A stretch of DNA of 64,000 nt, taken from positions 62,001 through 126,000 of the forward strand of contig NZ_JACIBX010000009.1 of NCBI RefSeq assembly GCF_014195545.1, read 5' to 3'. The notes under the pieces are model-generated. The model searched no databases, had not been told where the DNA came from, and saw only the letters and a list, made by a program, of their open reading frames with translations. Each line of letters starts with the position of its first letter. The stretch's first letter is position 1. Both the position numbers and the translations under genes were made by a program. The stretch is from Limimaricola variabilis (lineage in GTDB: Bacteria; Pseudomonadota; Alphaproteobacteria; Rhodobacterales; Rhodobacteraceae). This document shows, one piece after another, positions 53,410 to 59,799 of the stretch.

Positions 53410-55188
53410 ATGTTCGGAATTTCCCTGTCGCCGGACGCCGAGGCCATCGCGGCGATGTTGATCGTGCTGGCGATGTTCCTCGCCTTCCTGCGCGAGTTCT
53501 ACCCGGTCGAAGTGGTGGCGATCACCGGGGCCGTGCTGATGCTGGTGCTGGGCATCCTGCCCGAATCCACCGCGATCAGCATCTTTGCCAACCCCGCGCC
53601 CTGGACCATCGCCGCGCTTTTCGTCGTGGTTGGGGCGCTGGTGCGCACCGGCGCGCTCGACTGGCTCTCGGCCCAGGCCGCCCGCCATGTCGAGCAACGC
53701 CCCAAGACGACGCTGATCACGCTGACCTTCACCGTGCTGGCGATGTCGGCCTTCATCAACAACACGCCGATCGTCGTGGTGATGATCCCGATCTTCGTGA
53801 AGTTGTCGGGGCAGATGGGGCATCAGCCGTCAAAGCTGCTGATCCCGCTCAGCTACTTCGCGATCTTCGGCGGGATGCTGACGCTGATCGGCACCTCGAC
53901 GAACCTGCTGGTCGACGGCGTGGTGCAGGCCACCGGGATGAAGCCCTTCGGTATCTTCGAGATCACCGGGCCGGGGCTGATCATGGCAGCCGTGGCGGTC
54001 ACCTATCTCGGTCTGTTCGGGCGCAAGTTGCTGCCCGACCGCGACTCGATGGCCGGGCTGCTGTCGAACAAGTCGAAGATGCGTTTCTTCACCGAAGCGG
54101 TGATCCCGCCCGACAGCAACCTGATCGGCCGCGAGGTCACCGACGTGCAGCTGTTCAAGCGCGACGGCGTGCGGCTGATCGACGTGGTGCGCGGCGACGC
54201 CTCGCTGCGGCGCGACCTCACCGGCGTCACGCTGCAGGTCGGCGACCGGGTGGTGCTGCGGACCGCGATGACCGAGCTTCTCTCGCTGCAGGCCAATAAG
54301 AGCCTGCGCCGCGTCGATCAGGTCTCGGCGGTCGAGACCACCACGGTCGAGGTGCTGATCACCCCCGACTGCCGGATGGTCGGGCGCAAGCTGGGCGATC
54401 TGCGACTGCGCCGTCGCTACGGCGTCTATACGCTGGCGGTGCATCGCCGCGACCGCAATATCGGCCGCCAGATTGACGATCTCGTGGTTCGGATCGGCGA
54501 TACGCTGCTGCTCGAAGGCGCGATGGCTGACATCCAGCGTCTCGCTACGGACATGAACCTCGTCAACGTCGCCCAGCCGACCGAGCGGGCCTACCGGCGC
54601 AGCCACGCGCCGATCGTGCTCGCCGTTCTGTTCGGCATCGTCGGGCTGTCGGCGATCGGTGTCGCCAACATCGCGGTGATGAGCTTTCTCGGCGTCGCGG
54701 TGGTGCTGCTGACGCGGTGTATCGACGCCGACGAGGCCTTCGGCTTCATCGACGGAAGGTTGCTGGCGCTGATCTTTGGCATGCTCGCGGTGGGAGCCGG
54801 GCTCGATCATTCCGGCGCGGTGGCGCTCCTGGTTGAGTGGCTGACGCCGGTGCTGCAGCACATGCCGAGCTGGGCGCTGGTGCTGGTCGTCTACCTGCTG
54901 GCCTCGGTGCTGACCGAAATCGTGTCCAACAACGCGGTGGCGGTGATCCTCACCCCGGTGGCGATCGGTCTGGGGCAGGCGCTGGGCGTCGATCCGCGGC
55001 CGCTGGTGGTGGCGGTGATGTTTGGCGCGAGCGCCAGCTTCGCCACGCCGATCGGCTACCAGACCAACACGCTGGTCTATGGTCCCGGCGGCTACAAGTT
55101 CACCGACTTCCTTCGGATCGGCGTGCCGCTCAACGTGTTGACGGCGCTGACCGCGGCGATCGTGATCCCGCTGTTCTTTCCGCTGTGA
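53410..55188 (+). CDS. SLC13/DASS-type transporter with two TrkA-C domains
   Basis: A 592-residue membrane protein: helices at 15-215, two RCK/TrkA-C cytoplasmic domains at about 220-385, then more helices. INNTPIVVVMIPIF and VSNNAVAVILTPVAI are the paired anion-binding motifs of the DASS family. Relatives import sulfate, phosphate or dicarboxylates; the substrate is unclear. AAAGG is upstream of the ATG. A stand-alone gene between the YmdB-like gene and yebC. Confidence 0.9.
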   Translation: MFGISLSPDAEAIAAMLIVLAMFLAFLREFYPVEVVAITGAVLMLVLGILPESTAISIFANPAPWTIAALFVVVGALVRTGALDWLSAQAARHVEQRPKTTLITLTFTVLAMSAFINNTPIVVVMIPIFVKLSGQMGHQPSKLLIPLSYFAIFGGMLTLIGTSTNLLVDGVVQATGMKPFGIFEITGPGLIMAAVAVTYLGLFGRKLLPDRDSMAGLLSNKSKMRFFTEAVIPPDSNLIGREVTDVQLFKRDGVRLIDVVRGDASLRRDLTGVTLQVGDRVVLRTAMTELLSLQANKSLRRVDQVSAVETTTVEVLITPDCRMVGRKLGDLRLRRRYGVYTLAVHRRDRNIGRQIDDLVVRIGDTLLLEGAMADIQRLATDMNLVNVAQPTERAYRRSHAPIVLAVLFGIVGLSAIGVANIAVMSFLGVAVVLLTRCIDADEAFGFIDGRLLALIFGMLAVGAGLDHSGAVALLVEWLTPVLQHMPSWALVLVVYLLASVLTEIVSNNAVAVILTPVAIGLGQALGVDPRPLVVAVMFGASASFATPIGYQTNTLVYGPGGYKFTDFLRIGVPLNVLTALTAAIVIPLFFPL

Positions 55189-55261
55189 CGCTGCGCTTGC
55201 CCCCTTCGCGGGGGCTGGCATATAGAGACCCGGTTCTCGCATTCACGACAGGAGCCCCGCC

Positions 55262-56011
55262 ATGGCCGGCCATTCCAAATGGGCCAACATCCAGCACCGC
55301 AAGGGGCGGCAGGACGCCGCGCGCTCCAAGCTGTTCTCGAAGCTCTCCAAGGAGATCACCGTCGCCGCCAAGATGGGTGACCCCGATCCCGACAAGAACC
55401 CGCGCCTGCGCATGGCGGTCAAGGAGGCCAAGTCGGTCTCGGTTCCCAAGGACGTGATCGACCGCGCCATCAAGAAGTCCCAAGGCGGCGACGCGGAGAG
55501 CTATGACGAGATCCGCTACGAGGGCTACGGCCCCGGCGGCGTCGCCGTCATCGTCGAGGCGATGACCGACAACCGCAACCGGACCGTCTCGAACGTGCGC
55601 TCGACCTTCGGCAAGAGCGGCGGCAACCTTGGCGAGACCGGCTCGGTTTCCTTCATGTTCGATCGCAAGGGCGAGATCTTCTACAAGCCCGAGGTCGGCG
55701 ACGCCGACACGGTGATGATGGCCGCGATCGAGGCGGGCGCCGAGGATGTCGAAAGCGACGAGGACGGCCACTGGATCTATTGCGCCGACACCGATCTCAA
55801 CGAGGTCGCGACGGCCCTCGAGGCCTCGCTCGGCGAGAGCGAGACCAGCAAGCTGATCTGGAAGCCGCAGAACCGCACGCCGCTCGGCGCCGAGGAATTT
55901 GCGAAGCTGATGAAACTGGTCGAGACGCTCGAGGATGACGACGACGTGCAGACCGTCACCACCAATGTCGATGCTTCCGATGAGGTGATGCAGGCCTATG
56001 CCGAAGGCTGA
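55262..56011 (+). CDS. yebC: YebC/PmpR family regulatory protein
   Basis: A 249-residue protein starting [20 protein letters not shown], the unmistakable YebC/TACO1 signature. Members relieve ribosome stalling or act as DNA-binding regulators; recent work favours a translation role alongside EF-P, which is encoded 22 kb away. AGGAG precedes the ATG. Length is normal for the family. Confidence 0.96.
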   Translation: MAGHSKWANIQHRKGRQDAARSKLFSKLSKEITVAAKMGDPDPDKNPRLRMAVKEAKSVSVPKDVIDRAIKKSQGGDAESYDEIRYEGYGPGGVAVIVEAMTDNRNRTVSNVRSTFGKSGGNLGETGSVSFMFDRKGEIFYKPEVGDADTVMMAAIEAGAEDVESDEDGHWIYCADTDLNEVATALEASLGESETSKLIWKPQNRTPLGAEEFAKLMKLVETLEDDDDVQTVTTNVDASDEVMQAYAEG

Positions 56012-56044
56012 GGCCTAGGGCTCACGTTGACAGAAACGACCGCG

Positions 56045-56080
56045 ACGCCGGGGACCCAGATGGGTCTCCGGCGTTTCTCG
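56045..56080. terminator. Terminator between yebC and lysE-type gene
   Basis: A 13-base stem (ACGCCGGGGACCC / GGGTCTCCGGCGT, one G-U) followed by TTCTCGT, between convergent genes. Confidence 0.8.
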
Positions 56081-56686
56081 TCAGAGCGCCGCGAGGATCG
56101 GCCAGAGCGTGGCGACCAGCAGCGCCGCCATCGTGACGTTGAAGATCCTGAGACGGCGGGGCTGCGACAGCAGGCGCCGCAGCGAAGTCCCGAGCACGGT
56201 CCATAGCCCGGCCGAGACCGTGCCCATCACGGCGAAGACCGCCACCACCAGCGCCACACCCCAGAGCCCGGCATCCCCGACATAGGCGCTGGTTGCCGTC
56301 ACCGACATCGCCCAGGCCTTGGGGTTCACCCATTGGAACGCCGCTGCCTGAATGAAGGTGAGGGGACGACCCTCGGTCTCGGGCGCGTCGGCCGATTTCG
56401 GCGCCGCCGTGGCGATCTTCCAAGCCAGCCAGAGCAGGAAGCCGATCGAGGCGATCCGCAGCACGGTGGTCAGCGCCGGCCACAGCTCGAAGACCCGTGC
56501 AAGTCCGAGGCCTACGAGTCCGGCCATGGCGGCGAAGCCCAGCGCCACGCCCGCCATGTGCGGCACCGAGCGGCGCAGCCCGAAATTGGCGCCCGAGGCC
56601 ATCAGCATGAAGTTGTTCGGCCCCGGCGTGAACAGGGTCACGAGGGCGAAGCCCATCAGGGCGGGCAGGAGCGCGAGCGAGGTCAT
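56081..56686 (-). CDS. LysE/RhtB family amino acid exporter
   Basis: A 201-residue inner-membrane protein with about six helices. The N-terminal LVTLFTPGPNNFMLMASGAN is the LysE/RhtB signature and FQWVNPKAWAMSVTATSAYV the second. I use the ATG at MTSLALLPAL; a GTG five codons upstream is the alternative. The last hairpin of the RNA array ends about 50 bases upstream on the same strand, so read-through from that transcript is possible. Confidence 0.9.
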   Translation of the reverse strand: MTSLALLPALMGFALVTLFTPGPNNFMLMASGANFGLRRSVPHMAGVALGFAAMAGLVGLGLARVFELWPALTTVLRIASIGFLLWLAWKIATAAPKSADAPETEGRPLTFIQAAAFQWVNPKAWAMSVTATSAYVGDAGLWGVALVVAVFAVMGTVSAGLWTVLGTSLRRLLSQPRRLRIFNVTMAALLVATLWPILAAL

Positions 56687-56736
56687 GCCGTCAATCTGCA
56701 CGCGTCGGGGAGAATGGAAAGTCCCAAAACGAGAAA

Positions 56737-56816
56737 CGGCGACGCCCAGGGAGGAGGAGGGGCGCCGCCGTCTGTTCCGGTCCGCGGGTCCTCAGGGAGG
56801 AGGAGGAGAACCCGTG
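56737..56816 (-). ncRNA. Two-hairpin module 7 with terminal hairpin
   Basis: Two hairpins with the full loop motif. The last (56737-56770, ten-base stem with one G-U) is followed on the minus strand by TTTCTCGTTTT and so can act as the Rho-independent terminator of the whole transcript. Confidence 0.7.
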
Positions 56817-56827
56817 TCCGTCTCTGT

Positions 56828-56904
56828 CGACCGGCGGAGCCAGGGAGGAAGAGGGCCCGGCCGGTCCATGCAACGGATGCCTGTATGGGAGGAGGGGCAT
56901 CCGT
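56828..56904 (-). ncRNA. Two-hairpin module 6
   Basis: First stem ACGGATGCC / GGCATCCGT is perfect, with a divergent loop; the second has an outer GACCGGC / GCCGGTC arm and one base change in the loop motif. Confidence 0.65.
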
Positions 56905-56913
56905 ATCCTGTGC

Positions 56914-56989
56914 GACCGGCGGGGTCAGGGAGGAGGAGGACCCCGCCGGTCTGATGCGCGCCGTTCCAGGGAGGAGGAGGGAACGGCCC
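56914..56989 (-). ncRNA. Two-hairpin module 5
   Basis: First stem GCCGTTCC / GGAACGGC; second a perfect 13-base stem GACCGGCGGGGTC / GACCCCGCCGGTC. Both loops carry the full motif. Confidence 0.7.
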
Positions 56990-57005
56990 GTATTCGAATG
57001 TCTGC

Positions 57006-57081
57006 GAGCGGCGGGGCAGGGAGGAGGAGAGCCCCGCCGCTCAGATCCACGAGGCACCCAGGGAGGAGGAGGGGCACCGCG
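57006..57081 (-). ncRNA. Two-hairpin module 4
   Basis: The first stem contains two G-U pairs that exist only on the minus strand. The second stem is perfect over 12 bases (GAGCGGCGGGGC / GCCCCGCCGCTC) and is nearly the same as in module 2, so modules 1-2 and 3-4 look like a duplicated four-hairpin unit. Confidence 0.7.
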
Positions 57082-57091
57082 CGTCTCGGTC

Positions 57092-57173
57092 GACCGGCGA
57101 GGGCCAGGGAGGAGTAGGGCCCGGCCGGTCTGATCTACGTGCGCACCCCAGGGAGGAGGAGGGGGCGGCCCGT
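57092..57173 (-). ncRNA. Two-hairpin module 3
   Basis: Closely similar to module 1 in both stems and in the TAGATCA linker. The second loop has one substitution in the motif. Confidence 0.7.
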
Positions 57174-57187
57174 ATTCGAATTCCTGC

Positions 57188-57257
57188 GAGCGACGGGGCA
57201 GGGAGCCCCGCCGCTCTTTGGTCCGCGTGCGCTCCAAGGGAGGAGGAGAAGCGCCCG
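57188..57257 (-). ncRNA. Two-hairpin module 2 (one truncated loop)
   Basis: The first hairpin has a normal loop. The second has a near-perfect 12-base stem (GAGCGACGGGGC / GCCCCGCCGCTC) but a shortened loop lacking the repeated CTCC motif. Confidence 0.7.
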
Positions 57258-57266
57258 TGGTGTGCG

Positions 57267-57346
57267 ACCGGCGAGGGCCGGGGAGGAGGAGGGCCCGGCC
57301 GGTCTGATCTACGCGCGCGCCCCAGGGAGGAGGAGGGAGCGGCCCG
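57267..57346 (-). ncRNA. Two-hairpin module 1
   Basis: First hairpin begins ACGGGCC in the sense strand; about seven bases later (TAGATCA) comes the second, with arms GACCGGC / GCCGGTC plus GGGCC / GGCCC. Nearly a copy of module 3. Confidence 0.7.
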
Positions 57347-57363
57347 TATCTCGGTGTTCGTCA

Positions 57364-57477
57364 AGGCGACGGCATCAGGGAGGAGGAGATGCCGTCGCCT
57401 CGTTGCGGATCGCCCAGGGAGGAGGAGGGGCGATGCCGCTGCTCGCGACCGGTTCAGGGAGGAGGAGGAACCGGTCG
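57364..57477 (-). ncRNA. Three leading hairpins of the array
   Basis: The first three hairpins after the DUF1127 stop are spaced by only 4-6 bases and have perfect or one-bulge stems of 9, 11 and 12 bases (for example AGGCGACGGCAT / ATGCCGTCGCCT). They do not follow the two-hairpin module pattern below and may include the mRNA 3' end. Confidence 0.7.
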
Positions 57478-57490
57478 GGAAGCGGGAAAC

Positions 57491-57700
57491 TTACTTGGCC
57501 TCGGAGGCCTCGATCGCCACGCGCTTGATCATCGAGCGGCTCAGGCCGAGATCGGCGAGGTCACGGTCGCTCAGCGCCTGCAGCTCGTTGTAGGTCGCGC
57601 GATAGATCTTGTTCTTCGCCACACGGTCGGCCAGAGTGGCGCGGAAGGCGGCGATGCGCTGGCCCAGGCCAGCGCTGCGGGTTTCGGTCGTGTATGCCAT
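57491..57700 (-). CDS. DUF1127 small protein (CcaF1-like RNA-binding protein)
   Basis: A 69-residue basic protein starting MAYTTETRSAGLGQRIAAFR and ending with the DUF1127 core YNELQALSDRDLADLGLSRS followed by MIKRVAIEA. In R. sphaeroides a DUF1127 protein (CcaF1) encoded directly before the CcsR sRNAs binds RNA and assists their maturation. I start at the ATG with AAAGAGG seven bases upstream; an ATG six codons earlier lacks a site. The hairpin array starts 13 bases after the stop, so both are one transcript. Confidence 0.93.
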   Translation of the reverse strand: MAYTTETRSAGLGQRIAAFRATLADRVAKNKIYRATYNELQALSDRDLADLGLSRSMIKRVAIEASEAK

Positions 57701-57812
57701 GTCGCATACCTCTTTCATTCAGGGCCCGTTCGGGGCCGGTCTCTACTGCTCTGGTCGATCCCAGATTTGCGGGACCGGTCGTCGAAGCCGCCGTATTGCG
57801 TCTTCGAGGATC

Positions 57813-57840
57813 AAAATAGGCGCATGCTGCGGATGCACAA
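57813..57840 (-). promoter_or_regulatory. Candidate RpoH-type promoter of the DUF1127/sRNA operon
   Basis: Minus strand: TTGTGC (57835-57840), 14-base spacer, CCTATTTT (57813-57820). The CCTATTT box and short spacer fit the heat-shock sigma promoters of Rhodobacter (-35 TTG, -10 CCTATNT), which drive the homologous operon there. It predicts a leader of about 105 bases. Confidence 0.5.
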
Positions 57841-57858
57841 TCCCTCGCATCGGCAATG

Positions 57859-57869
57859 CTGCTATGCAG
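57859..57869. promoter_or_regulatory. PhaR-type dyad upstream of the DUF1127/sRNA promoter
   Basis: CTGC-TAT-GCAG, extended to GCTGC-TAT-GCAGC, the same form as the phaP operators. It lies 18 bases upstream of the proposed -35 box and also in front of mrp. Such an 11-base pattern is expected about twice by chance in this window, so it is only a candidate. Confidence 0.35.
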
Positions 57870-58018
57870 CGAATGCATGGTAAAAGTTTCATGAAAACAT
57901 GGGCTTCCCTAGGGGAATTGTGGCTTTTCTGGGGCTGCTTGCGCTTTGGGCGGCAAAGCGCGAGTCTTGCGCGGCGATCGGGCAGAGGCCTGACGAAACA
58001 CAAGGAATTGGACCCGAG

Positions 58019-59116
58019 ATGACAGTGACCCGCGACCAGATCCTCGATGAACTGCGCCGCATCGGCCTTCCCGGCGGCGGCGATCCGGTGTCGCGCGACA
58101 TGGTGCGGGCGCTGGGAATAGATGGGGGGCGGGTGCGTTTCGTGCTCGAGGCGCCCGATGCCGCGACCGCGCGCGACTTGGAGCCAGTGCGCCGCGCCGC
58201 CGAATCCGTGGTAGCGGCGCTGCCCGGGGTCGAGTCGGTCAGCGTCGTGCTGACCGCCCATGGTCCGGCTGCCCCCGCCGCGCGTCCCGCGGGCGAGGCG
58301 CCCTCGCTGAAGATCGGCCGCCATCCCACGCCGCAGGCGCCGGGCCAAAGCGGTCCGCAGCGGGTGGCGGGGATCGACCGGATCCTCGCGGTCGGGTCGG
58401 GAAAGGGCGGGGTCGGGAAATCGACCGTGGCCTCGAACCTCGCCGTGGCGCTGGCCCGGGAGGGGCGACGCGTCGGCCTGCTCGACGCAGACATCTACGG
58501 GCCCTCGCAGCCGCGCATGATGGGTGTGTCCAAGCGCCCGGGCTCGCCGGACGGCAAGACGATCGAGCCGCTGGTCGCCCATGGCGTCACGATGATGTCG
58601 ATCGGGTTAATGCTCGATCCCGACAAGGCGGTGGTCTGGCGCGGGCCGATGCTGATGGGCGCGCTGCAGCAGCTGATCGGTCAGGTCGCCTGGGGCGAGC
58701 TCGACGTGCTGATCGTCGATCTGCCGCCGGGTACCGGCGACGTGCAGCTAACCTTGTGCCAGCGCACCCACCTGACCGGCGCTCTGGTCGTCTCGACCCC
58801 GCAGGACGTCGCCCTGCTCGATGCGCGCAAGGCGATCGACATGTTCAACACGCTCAAGACGCCGGTGCTCGGGCTGATCGAGAACATGTCTCTTTATATA
58901 TGTCCCGAATGCGGCCACGAGGCGCATATATTCGGCCATGGCGGCGTGGGTCGCGAGGCCGAGCGGATCGGAGTGCCGCTGTTGGGCAGCCTGCCGATCG
59001 ATCTCGATACCCGGCTTGCCGGGGATTCGGGTCGCCCGGTCGCGGTCGGCGAAGGGCCGATGGCCGAGGCCTACCTCCAGATCGCCCGCGGCCTCGTCGC
59101 GGGGGGAATGGCCTGA
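58019..59116 (+). CDS. mrp: Mrp/ApbC iron-sulfur cluster carrier ATPase
   Basis: A 365-residue P-loop protein that delivers [4Fe-4S] clusters. An N-terminal MIP18 (DUF59) domain (residues 1-80) precedes the deviant Walker A GSGKGGVGKST (126-136) and the CPEC cluster-binding pair (Cys295, Cys298). I start at the ATG with AAGGAA upstream; an in-frame ATG 40 codons earlier would put coding sequence over the divergent promoter region. Confidence 0.95.
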   Translation: MTVTRDQILDELRRIGLPGGGDPVSRDMVRALGIDGGRVRFVLEAPDAATARDLEPVRRAAESVVAALPGVESVSVVLTAHGPAAPAARPAGEAPSLKIGRHPTPQAPGQSGPQRVAGIDRILAVGSGKGGVGKSTVASNLAVALAREGRRVGLLDADIYGPSQPRMMGVSKRPGSPDGKTIEPLVAHGVTMMSIGLMLDPDKAVVWRGPMLMGALQQLIGQVAWGELDVLIVDLPPGTGDVQLTLCQRTHLTGALVVSTPQDVALLDARKAIDMFNTLKTPVLGLIENMSLYICPECGHEAHIFGHGGVGREAERIGVPLLGSLPIDLDTRLAGDSGRPVAVGEGPMAEAYLQIARGLVAGGMA

Positions 59117-59123
59117 ACAATCG

Positions 59124-59187
59124 CGGGGTGGGATCCGATGGGATCCCGCTCCGGCGCGTCCCGGGAATTCCTGGGACGCTCGTTTCA
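59124..59187 (+). terminator. Double hairpin terminator after mrp
   Basis: First a 13-base stem with G-U pairs (59124-59153), then a stem GCGTCCC / GGGACGC enclosing GGAATTCC (59156-59179) followed by TCGTTTCATT. Confidence 0.75.
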
Positions 59188-59540
59188 TTCCCGAATCGTG
59201 ACAATCGATTCGACTAGTTGGAACGGCTTATCCCCGGCCTTATCCACAACCGGCGGAACTTTTCCCTGATTTCGACGTTCTGATGGTGAATCTGATGGTG
59301 AAGTTGGGCCCGCACCTTGTGCGGTCTCTTTCGGGTGGGTCCGGGAAATGGTGGCCCCACCTCACCTTCATCACATCCCCATATATTGATGAGTCTCGGT
59401 CTTCGCATCTAGATGGTGTGTTCATGGGGTGACCGAATCGTGACAATGGCGGTGCGGTTGAGAAACAACACTCCCGACAAGCGCCAATTTGGCCCGGAAA
59501 TTTGTTGCCTCCCATGAATTCCCATGGCATCCCTATGGCC
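59188..59540 (+). promoter_or_regulatory. Repeat- and box-rich region upstream of the dcw cluster
   Basis: No gene. It contains an exact 15-base direct repeat CCGAATCGTGACAAT (59191-59205, 59433-59447); an inverted repeat CGAATCG-N7-CGATTCG (59192-59212); tandem DnaA-box-like sites TTATCCCCG (59228-59236) and TTATCCACA (59240-59248); a tandem TGATGGTGAA pair (59281-59290, 59293-59302); and five GANTC sites between 59193 and 59439, the target of the CcrM cell-cycle methylase. Confidence 0.6.
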
Positions 59541-59752
59541 AAGGAAACGGTGGACAGACGGACTAGGGGCACCCAAGACCCCATCGGCAAAATAGAGCAG
59601 GTTCATACAGGCAACCCGCTGTTTTCTAACAAGAGATCCGGCGCGCGAGCGAGCAGACATCCCCCCAGGTGGCGCGCGCGATCGGACATCCCGGAAACGG
59701 GACGATGCGGCGGATCGAGCAGTGGCAGCAGCTCGATCCGCCGTTTTCGTAT
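59541..59752 (+). ncRNA. UpsM-like sRNA / mraZ leader (5' end approximate)
   Basis: In R. sphaeroides the dcw cluster has a long 5' leader that is partly terminated to give the abundant sRNA UpsM. Here the same position holds a strong terminator (59708-59749) 50 bases before mraZ, and there is no gene for 680 bases upstream. The 5' end given is set only from the roughly 200-base length of UpsM; I could not place a promoter. Confidence 0.5.
59708..59749 (+). terminator. Strong terminator in the mraZ leader
   Basis: A perfect 13-base stem (CGGCGGATCGAGC / GCTCGATCCGCCG), ten-base loop, then TTTTCGT. Placed between any upstream promoter and mraZ it would attenuate transcription into the division genes. 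Confidence 0.9.
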
Positions 59753-59799
59753 CACGGGTCTGACGACCTGGGCGGGCAGGAACGAGGGTCGCGGACAGC

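Larger units (their letters stand above)
56737..57477 (-). ncRNA. Array of 17 cuckoo (CcsR-like) sRNA hairpins
   Basis: Seventeen consecutive stem-loops read on the minus strand, downstream of the DUF1127 gene. Stem positions (inclusive): 57446-57477, 57405-57439, 57364-57400, 57312-57346, 57267-57304, 57226-57257, 57188-57216, 57141-57173, 57092-57130, 57050-57081, 57006-57042, 56958-56989, 56914-56951, 56873-56904, 56828-56865, 56783-56816, 56737-56770. Stems differ but each is self-complementary. Thirteen loops contain CTCCTCCTCCC (sense strand); three have one substitution and one is truncated. Eight G-U pairs exist only if the minus strand is transcribed, against one for the plus strand. 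The R. sphaeroides CcsR sRNAs have this design: anti-Shine-Dalgarno CCUCCUCCC loops, co-transcribed with a DUF1127 gene and cut out of its mRNA. Function here is inferred. Confidence 0.88.

Noticed and set aside
56333-57133. Plus-strand open frames of 200-266 residues across the hairpin array, rich in Glu/Arg/Gly
   Set aside because: They arise from the GGGAGGAGGAG repeats. There is no ribosome site, composition is low-complexity, and stem conservation shows an RNA on the other strand.
56737-57477. CRISPR array or short tandem repeat
   Set aside because: The common motif is only about 11 bases and lies in loops; flanking stems are self-complementary, there are no constant-length spacers and no cas genes.
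56737-57477. G-quadruplex cluster on the plus strand
   Set aside because: GGA repeats could form quadruplexes, but the paired stems and strand-biased G-U pairs are better explained by RNA hairpins.
57899-58018. Longer N-terminus for Mrp
   Set aside because: The first 40 codons do not resemble the MIP18 domain and lack a ribosome site; the ATG at 58019 has AAGGAA.
59326-59360. MraZ-binding TGGG repeats
   Set aside because: TGGGT and TGGTGG occur but lack the regular ten-base spacing of MraZ boxes and lie far upstream of mraZ.
59188-59540. Chromosome replication origin
   Set aside because: Two DnaA-like boxes and an A/T-richer tract are not enough; no dnaA, hemE, dnaN or parAB gene is near, and the locus is the dcw leader.
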